From: Amycolatopsis deserti
GTDB lineage: Bacteria > Actinomycetota > Actinomycetes > Mycobacteriales > Pseudonocardiaceae
NCBI RefSeq assembly: GCF_014653945.1
Contig: NZ_BNAU01000003.1
Coordinates: 372,001-436,000, forward strand
Direction of reading: 5' to 3'
Length of the DNA stretch: 64,000 nt
In this document: positions 7,659-17,749 of the stretch, piece by piece
Layout: every line of letters begins with the position of its first letter
Numbering within the stretch: the first letter of the stretch is position 1
Notes under the pieces: generated by a model
The model's database searches: none
What the model saw: only the letters and a program-made list of their open reading frames with translations
Told to the model about the DNA's origin: nothing
Made by a program: the position numbers and the translations under genes

Positions 7659-8962
7659 TGGCGCGCCTCCGCGCTCTGGGCCGCCTGCGCAGCCGCAGGT
7701 AGCGCGGCCTCGATGACCTCGAACGCGGCGTCGTCCATCACGGAGTTGACGAACCAGGCCTCGTACGCGCTCGGCGGACCGTAGACGCCGCGCTCGAGCA
7801 GCGCGTGGAAGAACGGCGGGAAGCGCCAGGTGTCCGTGCTGGTGGCGTCGTGGTAGTTGCGCACCGGCTCCTCGCGGAAGAACACGCTGAGCAGGTTCCC
7901 GGCGTAGGCCACGTGGTGCGGCACGCCCGCCTTGGTCAGGGCCTCGGTGAACAGGGCGCCCAGGCGCTGCGAGTTGGCGTCCAGGCGGCGGTACACCTCG
8001 TCGTCGGCCGCGCGCAGGGCGGCCAGGCCGGCGGCCACCGCGACCGGGTTCCCGGACAGCGTGCCCGCCTGGTAGACCGGGCCGGTCGGCGCGAGCCGCG
8101 CCATCACGTCGGAGCGGCCGCCGAACGCCGCAGCGGGCAGGCCGCCGGACATGACCTTGCCGAACGTGTAGAGGTCGCCGGGCACGCCCTCGATGCCGAA
8201 CCAGCCGGACCGGGACACCCGGAAGCCGGTCATGACCTCGTCCATGATCAGCAGCGCGCCGTGCTCGTGCGCGAGGTCGCGCAGCTGGGCGTTGAAGTCG
8301 GGGCCGGGCGCGACGGCGCCCATGTTGCCCGCGGCGGCCTCGGTGATGATCGCCGCGATCGAGTCCGGGTTGTCCGCGAAGGACTGCCGCACGGCCTCGA
8401 TGTCGTTGTAGGGCAGCACGATCGTGTCCGCGGCCTGCGCGCCGGTCACCCCGGGCGAGGTCGGCAGGCCGAACGTGGCGACGCCGGAGCCGGCCTGGGC
8501 GAGCAGCGCGTCGACGTGGCCGTGGTAGCAGCCGGCGAACTTGATGATCTTGCTGCGGCCGGTGAACCCGCGGGCCAGCCGGATCGCGCTCATCGTCGCC
8601 TCGGTGCCGGAGTTGACCAGCCGCACCTGGTGCACCGGGTCGACGCGGTCGATGATCTCCTCGGCCAGCTCGACCTCACCGATCGTCGGCGTGCCGAACG
8701 ACAGGCCCGAGCTGGCGGCCTCCCGCGCGGCTTCGACGACCGCCGGGTGCGCGTGCCCGAGGATCATCGGACCCCAGGAGGACACCAGGTCCACGTACCG
8801 GTTGCCGTCCGCGTCCCACAGGTACGGGCCCTCGCCGCGCACCATGAACCGCGGCGTGCCGCCTACGGAGTTGAACGCCCGCACCGGCGAGTTCACGCCG
8901 CCGGGTGTCACGGCGGCGGCCCGGTCGAACCATGCCCTGGACTTGTCGACTTCTCGCGTCAC
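7655..8962 (-). CDS. hemL: Glutamate-1-semialdehyde 2,1-aminomutase
   Basis: 435 aa, family length. HemL converts glutamate-1-semialdehyde, the product of HemA, into 5-aminolevulinate using pyridoxal phosphate. The PLP lysine is K269 in [18 protein letters not shown]241 of MDEVMTGFR binds the pyridine nitrogen; the N-terminal [10 protein letters not shown] substrate loop is intact. The start is GTG 8962. It lies at the head of the leftward run hemL-phosphatase-resA. With hemA present in this window, the organism uses the C5 pathway for 5-aminolevulinate. Confidence 0.96.
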   Translation of the reverse strand: MTREVDKSRAWFDRAAAVTPGGVNSPVRAFNSVGGTPRFMVRGEGPYLWDADGNRYVDLVSSWGPMILGHAHPAVVEAAREAASSGLSFGTPTIGEVELAEEIIDRVDPVHQVRLVNSGTEATMSAIRLARGFTGRSKIIKFAGCYHGHVDALLAQAGSGVATFGLPTSPGVTGAQAADTIVLPYNDIEAVRQSFADNPDSIAAIITEAAAGNMGAVAPGPDFNAQLRDLAHEHGALLIMDEVMTGFRVSRSGWFGIEGVPGDLYTFGKVMSGGLPAAAFGGRSDVMARLAPTGPVYQAGTLSGNPVAVAAGLAALRAADDEVYRRLDANSQRLGALFTEALTKAGVPHHVAYAGNLLSVFFREEPVRNYHDATSTDTWRFPPFFHALLERGVYGPPSAYEAWFVNSVMDDAAFEVIEAALPAAAQAAQSAEARQ

Positions 8963-8987
8963 GGACCCCAGTCTTGCAAAAGACCCG

Positions 8988-9332
8988 TCAGGCCTGGTTC
9001 AGGTGTCCGGCGAAGTAGCCGAAGTCATCCTCGTCGCCGCTGCCTTCGCGGCTCTTGCGGCGGCGCTTGACCCGCAGCGCGAGCAGGATCTGGCGCACCG
9101 CGTCGGCCAGCAGGATCCCGGCGACCACGCCGAGGCCGATCGCGCCGGACATCCAGCTGCCGATCCAGCGGGTGCTGGTCAGGACGGTGCCGTCGGTGAG
9201 CGTCACCACCACGGTGTGCACGCCGTGCGGCCACAACTGGAACGCGCCCCACACGGCGACCGCCGCCAGCAGCACCTCGGCCAGCGCGACGACCGCGCGC
9301 GCGGGCTGGTTCAGGCGGGCCTGTTCAGTCAC
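8988..9332 (-). CDS. Two-helix membrane protein of unknown function
   Basis: 114 aa. A first helix lies at about residues 15-33 ([19 protein letters not shown]), then a short extracytoplasmic loop with [15 protein letters not shown], a second helix at about 58-82, and a basic-then-acidic tail ([17 protein letters not shown]). I do not recognise a family. It lies in a leftward block of three small membrane proteins between hemB and hemL (8988-10288), all closely spaced. The conserved setting resembles the mycobacterial region after hemB, but no function can be assigned. Confidence 0.75.
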   Translation of the reverse strand: MTEQARLNQPARAVVALAEVLLAAVAVWGAFQLWPHGVHTVVVTLTDGTVLTSTRWIGSWMSGAIGLGVVAGILLADAVRQILLALRVKRRRKSREGSGDEDDFGYFAGHLNQA

Positions 9333-9344
9333 GTGAGCAGCCTC

Positions 9345-9767
9345 TCATGCCGTCCGCGCGTCCCGCAGCGCGGTCCGCAGCGCCTCGACGTCCTTGGCCC
9401 AGGCGAGGACGACCGTGTCGTCGGTGAGCCGGATCGGCAGGGCTTCGTACTTGTTCGGGGTGGTCCAGCCGCCGCCGAGGACCCTGGCCCCGGTGGGCGC
9501 GCCGACGTCGGTGACCTCGGCGATGTCCTGCAGCGGTACCCGCTCGCGGCCCTGCCACAGGGCGTCGTCGGTGACCTGGACGGTGAGGAACCGGCGCCGC
9601 GCGTAGACCCAGGGCGCGGTGATCGCGGCGAGGCCGAGACCGACGATCACCCACGCGACGGCGTGGGTGGTGCCGGTGAACAGCTCGGCCAGGAACCCGA
9701 GCAGCGCGAAGCCGGGCCCGTAGGCGAGGGCCGTCCAGCTCGCTCCGCGCTCCAGGTACCGGGCCAC
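9345..9767 (-). CDS. Membrane protein with C-terminal PH-like domain
   Basis: 140 aa. Two helices lie at residues about 13-30 and 37-55. A soluble part follows (VQVTDDALWQGRERVPLQDI, then ALPIRLTDDTVVLAWAKDVE) with the alternating pattern of bacterial PH or DUF3093-like domains. The family call is tentative. It is 2 bp downstream of the next gene on the same strand and 12 bp upstream of the following one, so it is an operon member. Cellular role unknown. Confidence 0.7.
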   Translation of the reverse strand: MARYLERGASWTALAYGPGFALLGFLAELFTGTTHAVAWVIVGLGLAAITAPWVYARRRFLTVQVTDDALWQGRERVPLQDIAEVTDVGAPTGARVLGGGWTTPNKYEALPIRLTDDTVVLAWAKDVEALRTALRDARTA

Positions 9768-9769
9768 GG

Positions 9770-10288
9770 CTACCGGCGGCCGACCTTCGGGAAGTACGGC
9801 TGCACGGAGGGGATGTACATCAACGCGAGCGCGACGAGGCCGAGCAGCGTCGCGATCAACGTGACGGTCGTGTAGAAGCCCAGGAGTATCTGGAAGATCA
9901 GGGTGATCGCGATCAGGACCGTCAGGATGGTGCGGGCCGACCGGGTGCCCTGCCGGGCCTTCCAGGCGAACAGCACGTACAGAGCCGCGAACGACACCGA
10001 GCCGACCAGCAGCACCGCGAACAGCACGGTGAGACCGTCACTGATGCGGTCGGGCGTGATCTGCGGGTTGGGGTTCTCCCTGACCAGGCGATCGATGGTG
10101 ACCTGCCGGCCGAGGAACAACAGCAGGTAGCCGAGGACGAAGAGCACACCGCAGGCGACCCAGAGCCAGACCGACACCTGGACCGGCTTCGGCGGATCGG
10201 GCCGTTCGACCTCGTCGCCCGGCAGGCTCGGCGCCGGGGGCAGGCCCTGGGCGCGGCGCTCGTCGTCCGATTCGTTCCCTGCGGTCAC
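9770..10288 (-). CDS. Four-helix membrane protein (Rv0513-like position)
   Basis: 172 aa from GTG 10288. Residues 1-40 are polar and proline-rich. Four hydrophobic helices follow at about 42-62, 87-110, 118-138 and 140-160. A short loop carries NPNPQITPDRISDG. Such proteins are annotated only as conserved membrane proteins. In M. tuberculosis a membrane protein (Rv0513) also follows hemB. It lies 67 bp downstream of hemB and is followed directly by the two other small membrane-protein genes. No catalytic or binding motif is visible. Confidence 0.75.
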   Translation of the reverse strand: MTAGNESDDERRAQGLPPAPSLPGDEVERPDPPKPVQVSVWLWVACGVLFVLGYLLLFLGRQVTIDRLVRENPNPQITPDRISDGLTVLFAVLLVGSVSFAALYVLFAWKARQGTRSARTILTVLIAITLIFQILLGFYTTVTLIATLLGLVALALMYIPSVQPYFPKVGRR

Positions 10289-10355
10289 ACCCGAAGACTA
10301 CTGCCGCGCGACGGCCGCGTTGAGGGCGGTGGCCGCCTTGGTCCGAGTCATGATC

Positions 10356-11327
10356 TCAGTCGAGCCAGGCCGCCGCTTCCGTCGCCCAGTACGTGAGGAT
10401 CATGTCGGCGCCCGCGCGGCGGATCGAAGTCAGCACCTCGAGGATCGTGCGCTCGCGGTCCAGCCAGCCGTTCGCCGCGGCCGCCTCGACCATCGCGTAC
10501 TCGCCGGAGATGTTGTACGCCGCCACCGGCACCGGGGAGACGTCGGCCGCCTGGCGGAGGATGTCCAGGTAGGGCAGAGCCGGCTTGATCATGATCGCGT
10601 CGGCGCCCTCTTCGACGTCCAGCTCGATCTCGCGCAGCGCCTCGCGCGCGTTGCCCGGGTCCTGCTGGTAGGTCTTGCGGTCGCCCTTGAGCTGGGAGTC
10701 CACTGCCTCGCGGAACGGGCCGTAGAACGCGCTGGCGTACTTCGCGGAGTAGGCGAGGATGGCGGTCTCGGTGTGGCCGGCCTCGTCGAGCGCCCGGCGG
10801 ATGACGCCGACCTGGCCGTCCATCATGCCGCTCGGCCCGAGCATGTGCGCGCCGGCTTCGGCCTGGGCGACGGCCATGTCCGCGTAAAGCTCCAGGGTGG
10901 CGTCGTTGTCCACGGCGCCGTTCTCGTCGAGGACGCCGCAGTGGCCGTGGTCGGTGAACTCGTCGAGGCAGGTGTCGGCCATCAGGACGGTCGCGTCGCC
11001 GAGTTCCGCGCGCAGGTCGCGCAGGGCGACGTTGAGGATGCCGTTCTCGTCGATCCCGCCGGAGCCGGTGGCGTCCCGGTGCGCCGGGATGCCGAACAGC
11101 ATGAGCCCGCCGACGCCGGCCCGCACGGCCTCGACGGCCGCCTTGCGCAGCGAGTCCCGCGTGTGCTGGACGACGCCCGGCATGCTCGCGATCGGCCGCG
11201 GGGCGTCGGCCCCTTCGGCGACGAACATGGGCAGGATCAGTTGACGCGGGCGGAGGGTGGTCTCGCTGACGAGGCGCCGCAGCGCCGCCGTGGTCCGCAA
11301 CCGGCGGGGACGATGCTCGGGAAACAC
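10356..11327 (-). CDS. hemB: Delta-aminolevulinic acid dehydratase (porphobilinogen synthase)
   Basis: 323 aa. HemB condenses two 5-aminolevulinates into porphobilinogen. The Schiff-base lysines are K196 ([15 protein letters not shown]) and K248 ([12 protein letters not shown]). The metal-binding region reads [15 protein letters not shown], with C120 and C130 kept but Asp122 replacing the middle Cys of the classic three-Cys zinc site, as in other actinobacterial enzymes. The start ATG is 11327. A strong hairpin lies between it and hemD (11356-11399), so hemB may be transcribed partly from its own promoter. Confidence 0.96.
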   Translation of the reverse strand: MFPEHRPRRLRTTAALRRLVSETTLRPRQLILPMFVAEGADAPRPIASMPGVVQHTRDSLRKAAVEAVRAGVGGLMLFGIPAHRDATGSGGIDENGILNVALRDLRAELGDATVLMADTCLDEFTDHGHCGVLDENGAVDNDATLELYADMAVAQAEAGAHMLGPSGMMDGQVGVIRRALDEAGHTETAILAYSAKYASAFYGPFREAVDSQLKGDRKTYQQDPGNAREALREIELDVEEGADAIMIKPALPYLDILRQAADVSPVPVAAYNISGEYAMVEAAAANGWLDRERTILEVLTSIRRAGADMILTYWATEAAAWLD

Positions 11328-11355
11328 GCCACCGACGGTACTCCGGCCCCGGACA

Positions 11356-11399
11356 CGGCTCGGGGCCGCCCGTGAGATCTCACAGACGGCCCCGAGCCG
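11356..11399 (-). terminator. Long hairpin between hemD and hemB
   Basis: CGGCTCGGGGCCG (11356-11368) pairs perfectly with CGGCCCCGAGCCG (11387-11399). The 18-base loop itself holds the perfect palindrome GTGAGATCTCAC (11372-11383). It sits 8 bp after the hemD stop. There is no T-run. It may terminate or attenuate the rex-hem transcript before hemB. Confidence 0.65.
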
Positions 11400-11406
11400 G
11401 CGGAAT

Positions 11407-12942
11407 TCAGGAAGAACGCCGGGTGCGCTTCGCCTTGCGGGGCGGCGGCAGGGCGCCCTCCGCGCGCAGCTTCGCCGCGTGTGCGGCCAGCGCGTCGACC
11501 AGGTGGGGCACGTCGGCGACCTCCGGCTGCACGTCCACCCGCAGGCCGAACTCCACCGCGGTCTCCGCGGTCTTCGGCCCGATGCACGCCACCAGCGTGC
11601 GCGTGTGCGGCTTGCCGGCGATGCCGACCAGGTTCCGCACGGTCGACGACGAGGTGAAGCAGACCGCGTCGAACCCGCCGGTCTTGATCATCTCGCGCGT
11701 CTCGGCCGGCGGCGGCGCGGCCCGGACGGTCCGGTAGGCCGTCACGTCGTCCACCTCCCAGCCGCGGTCGACCAGGCCCGCCGACAGCGTCTCGGTGGCG
11801 ATGTCGGCCCGCGGCAGCAGCACGCGGTTCACCGGGTCCAGCACGTCGTCGTACGGCGGGAACTCGGCCAGCAGACCCTCGCTGGACTGCTCGCCCTGCG
11901 GGATCATCTCCGGGTTGATGCCGAACGCCCGCACGCGCGCCGCGGTGGCCTCGCCGACGCAGGCGATCTTCACGCCGGAGAAGGCTCGGGCGTCGAGACC
12001 GAACTCCTCGAACTTCTCCCACACCGCCTTCACCGCATTGGCCGAGGTGAACACGATCCACTGGTAACGGCCGTCGACCAGGCCCTTGACCGCGCGCTCC
12101 ATCTGGGCGGGGCTGCGCGGCGGCTCGACCGAGATGGTCGGCACCTCGTGCGAGGTGGCGCCGTGGATGCGCAGCCGCTCGGCCATCTCGCCGGCCTGCT
12201 CCTTGGTGCGCGGCACCAGGACCTTCCAGCCGTACAGGGCGCGCGACTCCCACCAGGACAGCTTCGACCGCTGCCCGGCCTGCTCGCCGACGGTCACCAC
12301 GAGCGGGCCGACCAGCTCACCGGCGTCCTGCGACAGGCTCGCCAGCGTGGTGTCGACCGTGCGCTGGGTGTTGATCGTGCCGTTGGCGGTCACGGCGACC
12401 GGGGTGGTGCCGGCCAGGCCGTGCTCGGTCAGCGCGCCCGCGGCCTCGGCCAGCTGGGCCGACGTCGCGTGCAGCACGATCGGGCCCGGCGCCGCGGCCA
12501 CCTTCGCCCAGTCGACGTCGCCGCGGACGTCCACGTCGGTGTAGCTGCCGCCGAGCGCGATGCCGGCGTAGGCGGGCACGGCCGAGCCGGGCGTGATGCC
12601 GGGGACCACCTCGAAGACCGCGCTGGTCTTCGCGACGGCCTGCACCTCGGCGACGGCGGCGGCGCTGGTCAGCGGGTCACCGCTGGACAGGCGCAGCACC
12701 AGCCGTCCGCCCTTGGCCTCGTTGGCGAGGTCCTTCGCCACCTCGGCCGGCTCGCCGACGGCGGGCCGGACCTCGGCGTCCGCGCTGGCGCCCGCGAGCA
12801 CGCCGGCGGGCACGTCCGGGTCGGTCACCACGACCTCGGCCTTCGCCAGGAGCTCCTGGGCACGTACGGTCAGCAGTCCGGCGTCGCCGGGGCCGGAGCC
12901 CACGAAGGCGACGCGCCCAGCGGTTGTCCGCGCGGGGGTCAT
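11407..12942 (-). CDS. hemD: Uroporphyrinogen-III synthase fused to a degenerate SUMT-like domain
   Basis: 511 aa. Residues about 1-235 resemble uroporphyrinogen-III C-methyltransferase: a [11 protein letters not shown] nucleotide loop near 15-25 and [18 protein letters not shown] later. However, the strongly conserved GGDPFVFGRGG segment is replaced by [12 protein letters not shown], so methylation may be lost. Residues about 245-495 are HemD ([29 protein letters not shown], and [12 protein letters not shown]), which closes hydroxymethylbilane to uroporphyrinogen III. The last 20 residues are basic. It follows hemC by 55 bp. The same fusion is annotated in mycobacteria (Rv0511). Confidence 0.93.
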   Translation of the reverse strand: MTPARTTAGRVAFVGSGPGDAGLLTVRAQELLAKAEVVVTDPDVPAGVLAGASADAEVRPAVGEPAEVAKDLANEAKGGRLVLRLSSGDPLTSAAAVAEVQAVAKTSAVFEVVPGITPGSAVPAYAGIALGGSYTDVDVRGDVDWAKVAAAPGPIVLHATSAQLAEAAGALTEHGLAGTTPVAVTANGTINTQRTVDTTLASLSQDAGELVGPLVVTVGEQAGQRSKLSWWESRALYGWKVLVPRTKEQAGEMAERLRIHGATSHEVPTISVEPPRSPAQMERAVKGLVDGRYQWIVFTSANAVKAVWEKFEEFGLDARAFSGVKIACVGEATAARVRAFGINPEMIPQGEQSSEGLLAEFPPYDDVLDPVNRVLLPRADIATETLSAGLVDRGWEVDDVTAYRTVRAAPPPAETREMIKTGGFDAVCFTSSSTVRNLVGIAGKPHTRTLVACIGPKTAETAVEFGLRVDVQPEVADVPHLVDALAAHAAKLRAEGALPPPRKAKRTRRSS

Positions 12943-12997
12943 CGTGTCTTTCTCCTATTGATCGGCGCGAGCACGCCGTACCGTTCGAGGAACTGGT

Positions 12998-13954
12998 TTA
13001 CCGTGATTCGCGGCCCGGGCCGGACAGCGCGCCGGCTCCGAGGTCGAGCAGCTCCGCGGCCAGGTCGCGGCCGAGTTGCTCCGCTTCGCTCTTGCCGGCG
13101 ACCGCCGAGGCCCGCAGCAGCTGCACGGACTCGTCGTCGAGGCCTGCGGCGGCGACCCCGCGCAGCGAGACGTTCTCGATCACCGAGCCGTCCGCGTCGA
13201 GATCCTCCACCACCTCGGCGAGTGCGCCGACGGGCGCGCTGCAGCCGGCTTCGAGCGCGGCCAGCATGGCCCGCTCCGCCGTCACCGCGGCCCGTGTCGC
13301 TTCGTCGTCCACAATGGACCGAAGAAGGTGTTCGATGTCCACGTCGTCGACGCGGCACTCCACCGCCAGCGCGCCCTGAGCGGGCGCGGGCAGCATCTGG
13401 ATCGGGTCCAGGGTCTCGGTGATCACGTCGGCCCGGCCGAGGCGGACCAGACCGGCGCGCGCGAGCACGACGGCGTCCAGCTCGCCGTCGAAGACCTTGT
13501 TCAGCCGGGTGTCGATGTTGCCCCGGATGGGCACGACCTCGAAGCCGAGGCCGAGCGCGCGCAGCTGCGCCGTGCGGCGCGGCGAGCCGGTGCCGATCCG
13601 GGAACCGGAGGGCAGCTCGCCCAGGGTCAGCCCGTCGCGCGCGATCAACGCGTCACGCGGGTCCTCCCGCGGCGGCACGGCGGCCAGCACGATGCCGCGC
13701 TCGGGCGCCGTCGGCAGGTCCTTGTACGAGTGCACCGCGACGTCGACCTGCTTGTTCAGCAGGGCCTCGCGCAGCGCGGAGGTGAACACGCCGACACCGA
13801 TCTCCGCGATCGGCGCGGTGGAGCGGTCGCCGGGGGTGGAGACCGTGACGATCTCGACCTCCTGCCCCGCCTTGCGCAGCGCGTCGGCGACCGTGCCGGT
13901 CTGCGTCAGGGCGAGTGCGCTGCCCCGCGTCCCGATCCGAATGGTCCTCGTCAC
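12998..13954 (-). CDS. hemC: Hydroxymethylbilane synthase (porphobilinogen deaminase)
   Basis: 318 aa. HemC polymerises four porphobilinogens into hydroxymethylbilane on a dipyrromethane cofactor. The cofactor-attaching cysteine is C238 in [14 protein letters not shown]. The N-terminal [15 protein letters not shown] and the substrate-binding SYKDLPTAP and [13 protein letters not shown] segments are intact. GTG 13954 overlaps the hemA stop (GTGA), giving translational coupling. Length and motifs are normal for the family. Confidence 0.97.
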   Translation of the reverse strand: MTRTIRIGTRGSALALTQTGTVADALRKAGQEVEIVTVSTPGDRSTAPIAEIGVGVFTSALREALLNKQVDVAVHSYKDLPTAPERGIVLAAVPPREDPRDALIARDGLTLGELPSGSRIGTGSPRRTAQLRALGLGFEVVPIRGNIDTRLNKVFDGELDAVVLARAGLVRLGRADVITETLDPIQMLPAPAQGALAVECRVDDVDIEHLLRSIVDDEATRAAVTAERAMLAALEAGCSAPVGALAEVVEDLDADGSVIENVSLRGVAAAGLDDESVQLLRASAVAGKSEAEQLGRDLAAELLDLGAGALSGPGRESR

Positions 13955-15276
13955 TTGCCTTCACCGTCTGTCCTGGGCAGGCGCTCGGTGGTCGGGCTCG
14001 ACACGACGGCCGGCGAGGCCGGGTCGAGCTCGAACAACTCGCGGAGCGCGTTGGCGTAGTCCGTGCCCTGGGTTTCCGCGGCGAGCTGCTTCACACGCAC
14101 CGTCGGCGCGTGCAGCAGCTTGTCCACGACCCGGCGCACGGTCCGGTTGAACTCGTCGCGGACCTCGGCGTCGAGGCCGGGCAGCCGGTTGTCCAGCCGC
14201 AGCATCTCGGCGTCGACGACCTCGGCGGCCCGCTTGCGCAGCGCGGTGACGGTCGGGGTGACCGCGGCGCTGCGCTGGGCGGCGAGGTACTCGCGCACCT
14301 CGTCCAGCACGATGCCGTTGGCCTTGGCGATCTGCTTGGCGCTGCCGGCCGAGCCGTGCGAGTCCATCCGCCTGCGGACGGTCTCCAGGTCGACCAGGCG
14401 CACGCCGGGCAGGCTGTCCACGTCGGGGTGGACGTCGCGCGGCAGGCCGAGGTCGCACACGACCACCGGGCGCTCACCGCGCGCGGCCAGGTGCGCGGGG
14501 GTGATCACGACGTCCTGGGCGCCGGTGCAGGCGACCACGACGTCGGCGTCGGCCAGGCGGGCGGTCAGCTCGTCCATGCCGGCGGCCACGGCGGGCACAC
14601 CCTGCTCGGTGACGTTGGCCGCGAGCCGCTCGGCGTTGGCCAGGGTGCGGTTGACGACCGTGATCCGGCCGATGCCGCCCTTGCGCAGCTGGCTCGCCGA
14701 CAGCGCGCCCATCGAGCCGGCCCCGACGATCACCGCGTGCTTGCCGGCCAGGTCGGGCGCCTCGCCGAGGGCCTCGGACACCACGGACGCGCCGAGGTGG
14801 TCCAGCCCGGTCTCGGAGTGCACGCGCTTGCCGACGCGCAGCGTGGTCTGGATCAGCTCGTGCAGGGTGCGGCCGACGGTGCCGGCGTCGCGCGCGGCGG
14901 CGTAGTAGTTGCGCACCTGGCCGAGGATCTGGGTCTCGCCGACGACCATCGAGTCCAGGCCGGAGGCCACGGAGAAGATGTGCTCGACCGCGGCGCCCGC
15001 GTAGTGCACGTAGAGGTTGTCGTAGAGGTCGGCGGCGTCGCAGCCGGCCTGCCGGGCGAGCACCTCGGAGATGTCGGCGAGGCCGCCGTGGAACGCCTCG
15101 ACCACCGAGTAGACCTCGATGCGGTTGCAGGTCGAGACGACCATGACCTCGTTCACGTGCGGCGACTGCTGGAGCTCGTGCAGGACCTTGTCCAGCTCCG
15201 TCGCCGGGATCGCGACCTTCTCCAGCGTGCGGAGATCGGCAGTGCGGTACGACAGCCCGACGGCCAGGACACTCAC
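13951..15276 (-). CDS. hemA: Glutamyl-tRNA reductase
   Basis: 441 aa. HemA reduces glutamyl-tRNA(Glu) to glutamate-1-semialdehyde with NADPH, the first committed step of the C5 pathway. The nucleophile is C50 in [11 protein letters not shown]. The NADPH domain carries [20 protein letters not shown] near residue 190, and the C-terminal helical dimerisation domain is complete. GTG 15276 directly abuts the rex stop codon with no gap (TAAGTG). The gene is expected to follow Rex control through the operator at 16171-16188. Confidence 0.97.
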   Translation of the reverse strand: MSVLAVGLSYRTADLRTLEKVAIPATELDKVLHELQQSPHVNEVMVVSTCNRIEVYSVVEAFHGGLADISEVLARQAGCDAADLYDNLYVHYAGAAVEHIFSVASGLDSMVVGETQILGQVRNYYAAARDAGTVGRTLHELIQTTLRVGKRVHSETGLDHLGASVVSEALGEAPDLAGKHAVIVGAGSMGALSASQLRKGGIGRITVVNRTLANAERLAANVTEQGVPAVAAGMDELTARLADADVVVACTGAQDVVITPAHLAARGERPVVVCDLGLPRDVHPDVDSLPGVRLVDLETVRRRMDSHGSAGSAKQIAKANGIVLDEVREYLAAQRSAAVTPTVTALRKRAAEVVDAEMLRLDNRLPGLDAEVRDEFNRTVRRVVDKLLHAPTVRVKQLAAETQGTDYANALRELFELDPASPAVVSSPTTERLPRTDGEGK

Positions 15277-16053
15277 TTAGCGCACCACCATTCCGTTACC
15301 CACGTTCTCCGCTCGCCGGGCCACGTGGAACGACAGGATCTGCAGCTCCACGGCCAGGTCGACCTTGCGCACCTCGACGTGGTCGGGCACCTGCAGGACC
15401 ACGGGCGCGAAGTTCAGGATGCACTGCACCCCGCCCTGCACCAGCCGGTCGGCGACCGTCTGGGCGGCGGGCGGCGGCGTCGCGATGACGCCGATCGAGA
15501 TCCCCCGCTCCGAGCACACCTCGGGGATGTCGTTGAGGTGCGAGACCGGGATCCCGCCGACCGGCACGCCGATCAGGTCGGGGTCGATGTCGAACAGCGC
15601 CTCGACCGGGAACCCCCGGCCGGGGAAGCCTCCGTAGTTGGCCAACGCATGACCGAGGTTACCGATTCCGACGACGGCGACCTTGTGCTGTCGCGTGAGT
15701 CCCAATATGCGCTCGAGCTGGGCGACCAGGACGGCGACCTCGTAGCCGACGCCGCGGGTGCCGTAGGAGCCGAGGTAGGACAGGTCCTTGCGCAGCTTGG
15801 CGGAGTTCACGCCGGCGGCGGTGGCGAGCTCCTCGCTGGCCACGGTCGTCGCGCCCTGCTCGGCCATCGCCGACAGGACGCGCAGGTAGACGGCGAGACG
15901 GGCGACGGCGGCCTCCGGGATCGCGCGGACCCGGGCCTCCTCGGCGCCGTTCTCGGTGACCGCGGGCATCTCCGCGGTGGGGGCGTTGTCGGCGTCCGGG
16001 GTGGACAGCTTCCGGGCGACGGCCGCACCGTTTCGCCGGCCACGCTGTGACAC
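15277..16053 (-). CDS. rex: Redox-sensing transcriptional repressor Rex
   Basis: 258 aa from GTG 16053. This start is preferred because GAGGAGG (16068-16062) lies 8 bp upstream; GTG 16056 is the alternative. A 48-residue polar extension precedes the winged helix (about 50-105, with AAGVNSAKLRKDLSYLG). The Rossmann NAD(H) site is VVGIGNLGHAL near 128-137. Rex senses the NADH/NAD+ ratio and releases DNA when NADH is high. It heads the rex-hemA-hemC-hemD cluster as in Streptomyces, and its operator lies 118 bp upstream, suggesting autorepression. Confidence 0.96.
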   Translation of the reverse strand: MSQRGRRNGAAVARKLSTPDADNAPTAEMPAVTENGAEEARVRAIPEAAVARLAVYLRVLSAMAEQGATTVASEELATAAGVNSAKLRKDLSYLGSYGTRGVGYEVAVLVAQLERILGLTRQHKVAVVGIGNLGHALANYGGFPGRGFPVEALFDIDPDLIGVPVGGIPVSHLNDIPEVCSERGISIGVIATPPPAAQTVADRLVQGGVQCILNFAPVVLQVPDHVEVRKVDLAVELQILSFHVARRAENVGNGMVVR

Positions 16054-16170
16054 CACGCCGGCCTCCTCGTTCCACGCCCTCGATGAGCTTCGAATTCCCC
16101 CTTGACCCGGGCCGCGAAGTCGGGTTTGATGCACGGCCGCCGTGAGGGGTACCGGCAATACGGTAGCCAC

Positions 16171-16188
16171 TTGTGAACGCAGGCACAA
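16171..16188 (-). promoter_or_regulatory. Rex operator (ROP site)
   Basis: TTGTGAACGCAGGCACAA fits the Rex consensus TTGTG-N8-CACAA exactly in both arms; flanking bases extend the dyad (CCAC before, AGTGG after). It lies 118 bp upstream of the rex start, in the region where the rex-hem promoter should be. Confidence 0.85.
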
Positions 16189-16221
16189 AGTGGCTGGTCA
16201 ACGGCATGACCGAAAGCACAC

Positions 16222-17730
16222 CTAGCGCGCGGTGAACGTGATCGTGTGCCAGCCGGTGGCGCCGTCCGGGACCACGTCGGCGAGCCGGTCGGTCTGGATG
16301 TAGCCGCCGCGGTCCGTCGCTCGCACCCGCACCGCGTGGCTGCCTCGCGCGGCCGGCACGTCGGCCCACCACATCCGCCACGCGTCGACCGTGACCTCGG
16401 TGGACAGCTCCGCCGTCACCCACGGCCCGTCGTCCACGCTCACCTCGACCCGGTCGATCCCGGTGTGCTGCGCCCACGCGATCCCGGCGACCCGCACCTG
16501 CCCGGCGGCGACCGGACCGCGCGGCGCGTCGATCCGCGACTGGGTCTTGACCGGCGCCTGCTCCGCCCAGCCGCGCTGCAGCCAGTACGGCGTGCGCGCG
16601 TCCCAGGTGGTCACCTCGAGGTCGGTGACCCACTTCGTCGCCGAGACGTAGCCGTAGAGCCCGGGCACGACCAGCCGCGCCGGGAAGCCGTGCTCGATGG
16701 GCAGCGGCTCGCCGTTCATCCCGATCGCGAGCATCGCCCCGACGGAGGGATCGGCCATCGCGGACACCGGCGTGCCCGCGGTCCAGCCGTCGGCGCTGGT
16801 GGAGAACACCTGCTCGGCCCCGGGTGCGACACCGGCCTCGGCCAGCAGCTCGGCGAGGTCGACGCCGATGAACCGCGCGGTGGAGATGTAGGGCCCGCCG
16901 ACCGGGTTGGACACGCAGCACAGGGTCACGATCCGCTCGACCAGCGGCCGGTTCCGGATGTCGGACCAGGACCAGGTGATCTCGCGGTCGACCATGCCGT
17001 GGATCCGCAGCGACCAGTCCTCGGTGCGCACCTGCGGCACCACGAGCGCGGTGTCGATCCGGTAGAAGTCCGCGTTGGGCGTGAGGAACGACGGGGTGCC
17101 GAACTTCGCGAAGTCCGCGCCGGCGGGCACCGGTGGCGCGGTCCGGGCCGGGATCAGCGGACCGACCGCCGCTCGGGAACCCTCGGCGTCCTTGCTCGTG
17201 CCGATCAGCTCCCCGGCAACTCCGGCCGCCCCGGCGCCCGCCACCGCGATCAGGAAACTCCGCCGCGCCGCCGACGAGTACTGCCCGTCCAGCGCGGTCC
17301 GGTGCAGCCAGGCGAACACCGCGAGCCCGGCGACGAGGCTGACCACCGGCGCGAGCAACGCGATCTGCCCCAGGTCCGGACGGGTGAACACGGCGACGCC
17401 GCCGAGCACGCCGACCACGGACACGAACACCAGGCCGGGCGCGGCACGGCGGCGGGAAGCCAGCCCCGCGGCCACCGCGAGCGCCAGCGCCACCACGGCC
17501 ATGCCGGTCAGCAGCACGGCCTTGTCCGCGGTGCCGAACGTCCGCACCGCGAAGTCCTTGAGCCAGCCCGGGGTCAGGTCGATCGCCGCGTTGCCGACCG
17601 CGAAGAACGGCGAGGCGCTCGCGCCGACGAACCCGGCCACCAGGTGGCCCGCCCCGAGCGCGGCGACCAGGGCGATCACGCCGATCAGCCCGGCCACGGG
17701 CGCGGACAGCCGCGGCGAGTCGGTGCTCAC
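16222..17730 (-). CDS. Membrane-anchored molybdopterin-dependent oxidoreductase (sulfite oxidase fold)
   Basis: 502 aa. Four or five transmembrane helices occupy residues 10-145. An internal twin-arginine-like segment (SAARRSFLIAVAGAG, about 153-167) follows. Residues 205-395 are the sulfite-oxidase-type molybdopterin domain; the expected molybdenum ligand is in VTLCCVSNPVGGPY, with adjacent C271 and C272. The C-terminal 100 residues are the Ig-like dimerisation domain (VRVAGIAWAQHTGIDRVEVS). The physiological substrate is unknown. The catalytic domain is probably extracytoplasmic. The gene is separated by 168 bp from rex and follows a glutaredoxin gene on the same strand. Confidence 0.9.
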   Translation of the reverse strand: MSTDSPRLSAPVAGLIGVIALVAALGAGHLVAGFVGASASPFFAVGNAAIDLTPGWLKDFAVRTFGTADKAVLLTGMAVVALALAVAAGLASRRRAAPGLVFVSVVGVLGGVAVFTRPDLGQIALLAPVVSLVAGLAVFAWLHRTALDGQYSSAARRSFLIAVAGAGAAGVAGELIGTSKDAEGSRAAVGPLIPARTAPPVPAGADFAKFGTPSFLTPNADFYRIDTALVVPQVRTEDWSLRIHGMVDREITWSWSDIRNRPLVERIVTLCCVSNPVGGPYISTARFIGVDLAELLAEAGVAPGAEQVFSTSADGWTAGTPVSAMADPSVGAMLAIGMNGEPLPIEHGFPARLVVPGLYGYVSATKWVTDLEVTTWDARTPYWLQRGWAEQAPVKTQSRIDAPRGPVAAGQVRVAGIAWAQHTGIDRVEVSVDDGPWVTAELSTEVTVDAWRMWWADVPAARGSHAVRVRATDRGGYIQTDRLADVVPDGATGWHTITFTAR

Positions 17731-17749
17731 CCCACCAGTGTGACCCCGG

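Noticed and set aside
10298-10351. 17-codon leader-like frame between hemB and the next membrane-protein gene
   Set aside because: Short, no ribosome site and overlapping no hairpin; likely chance.
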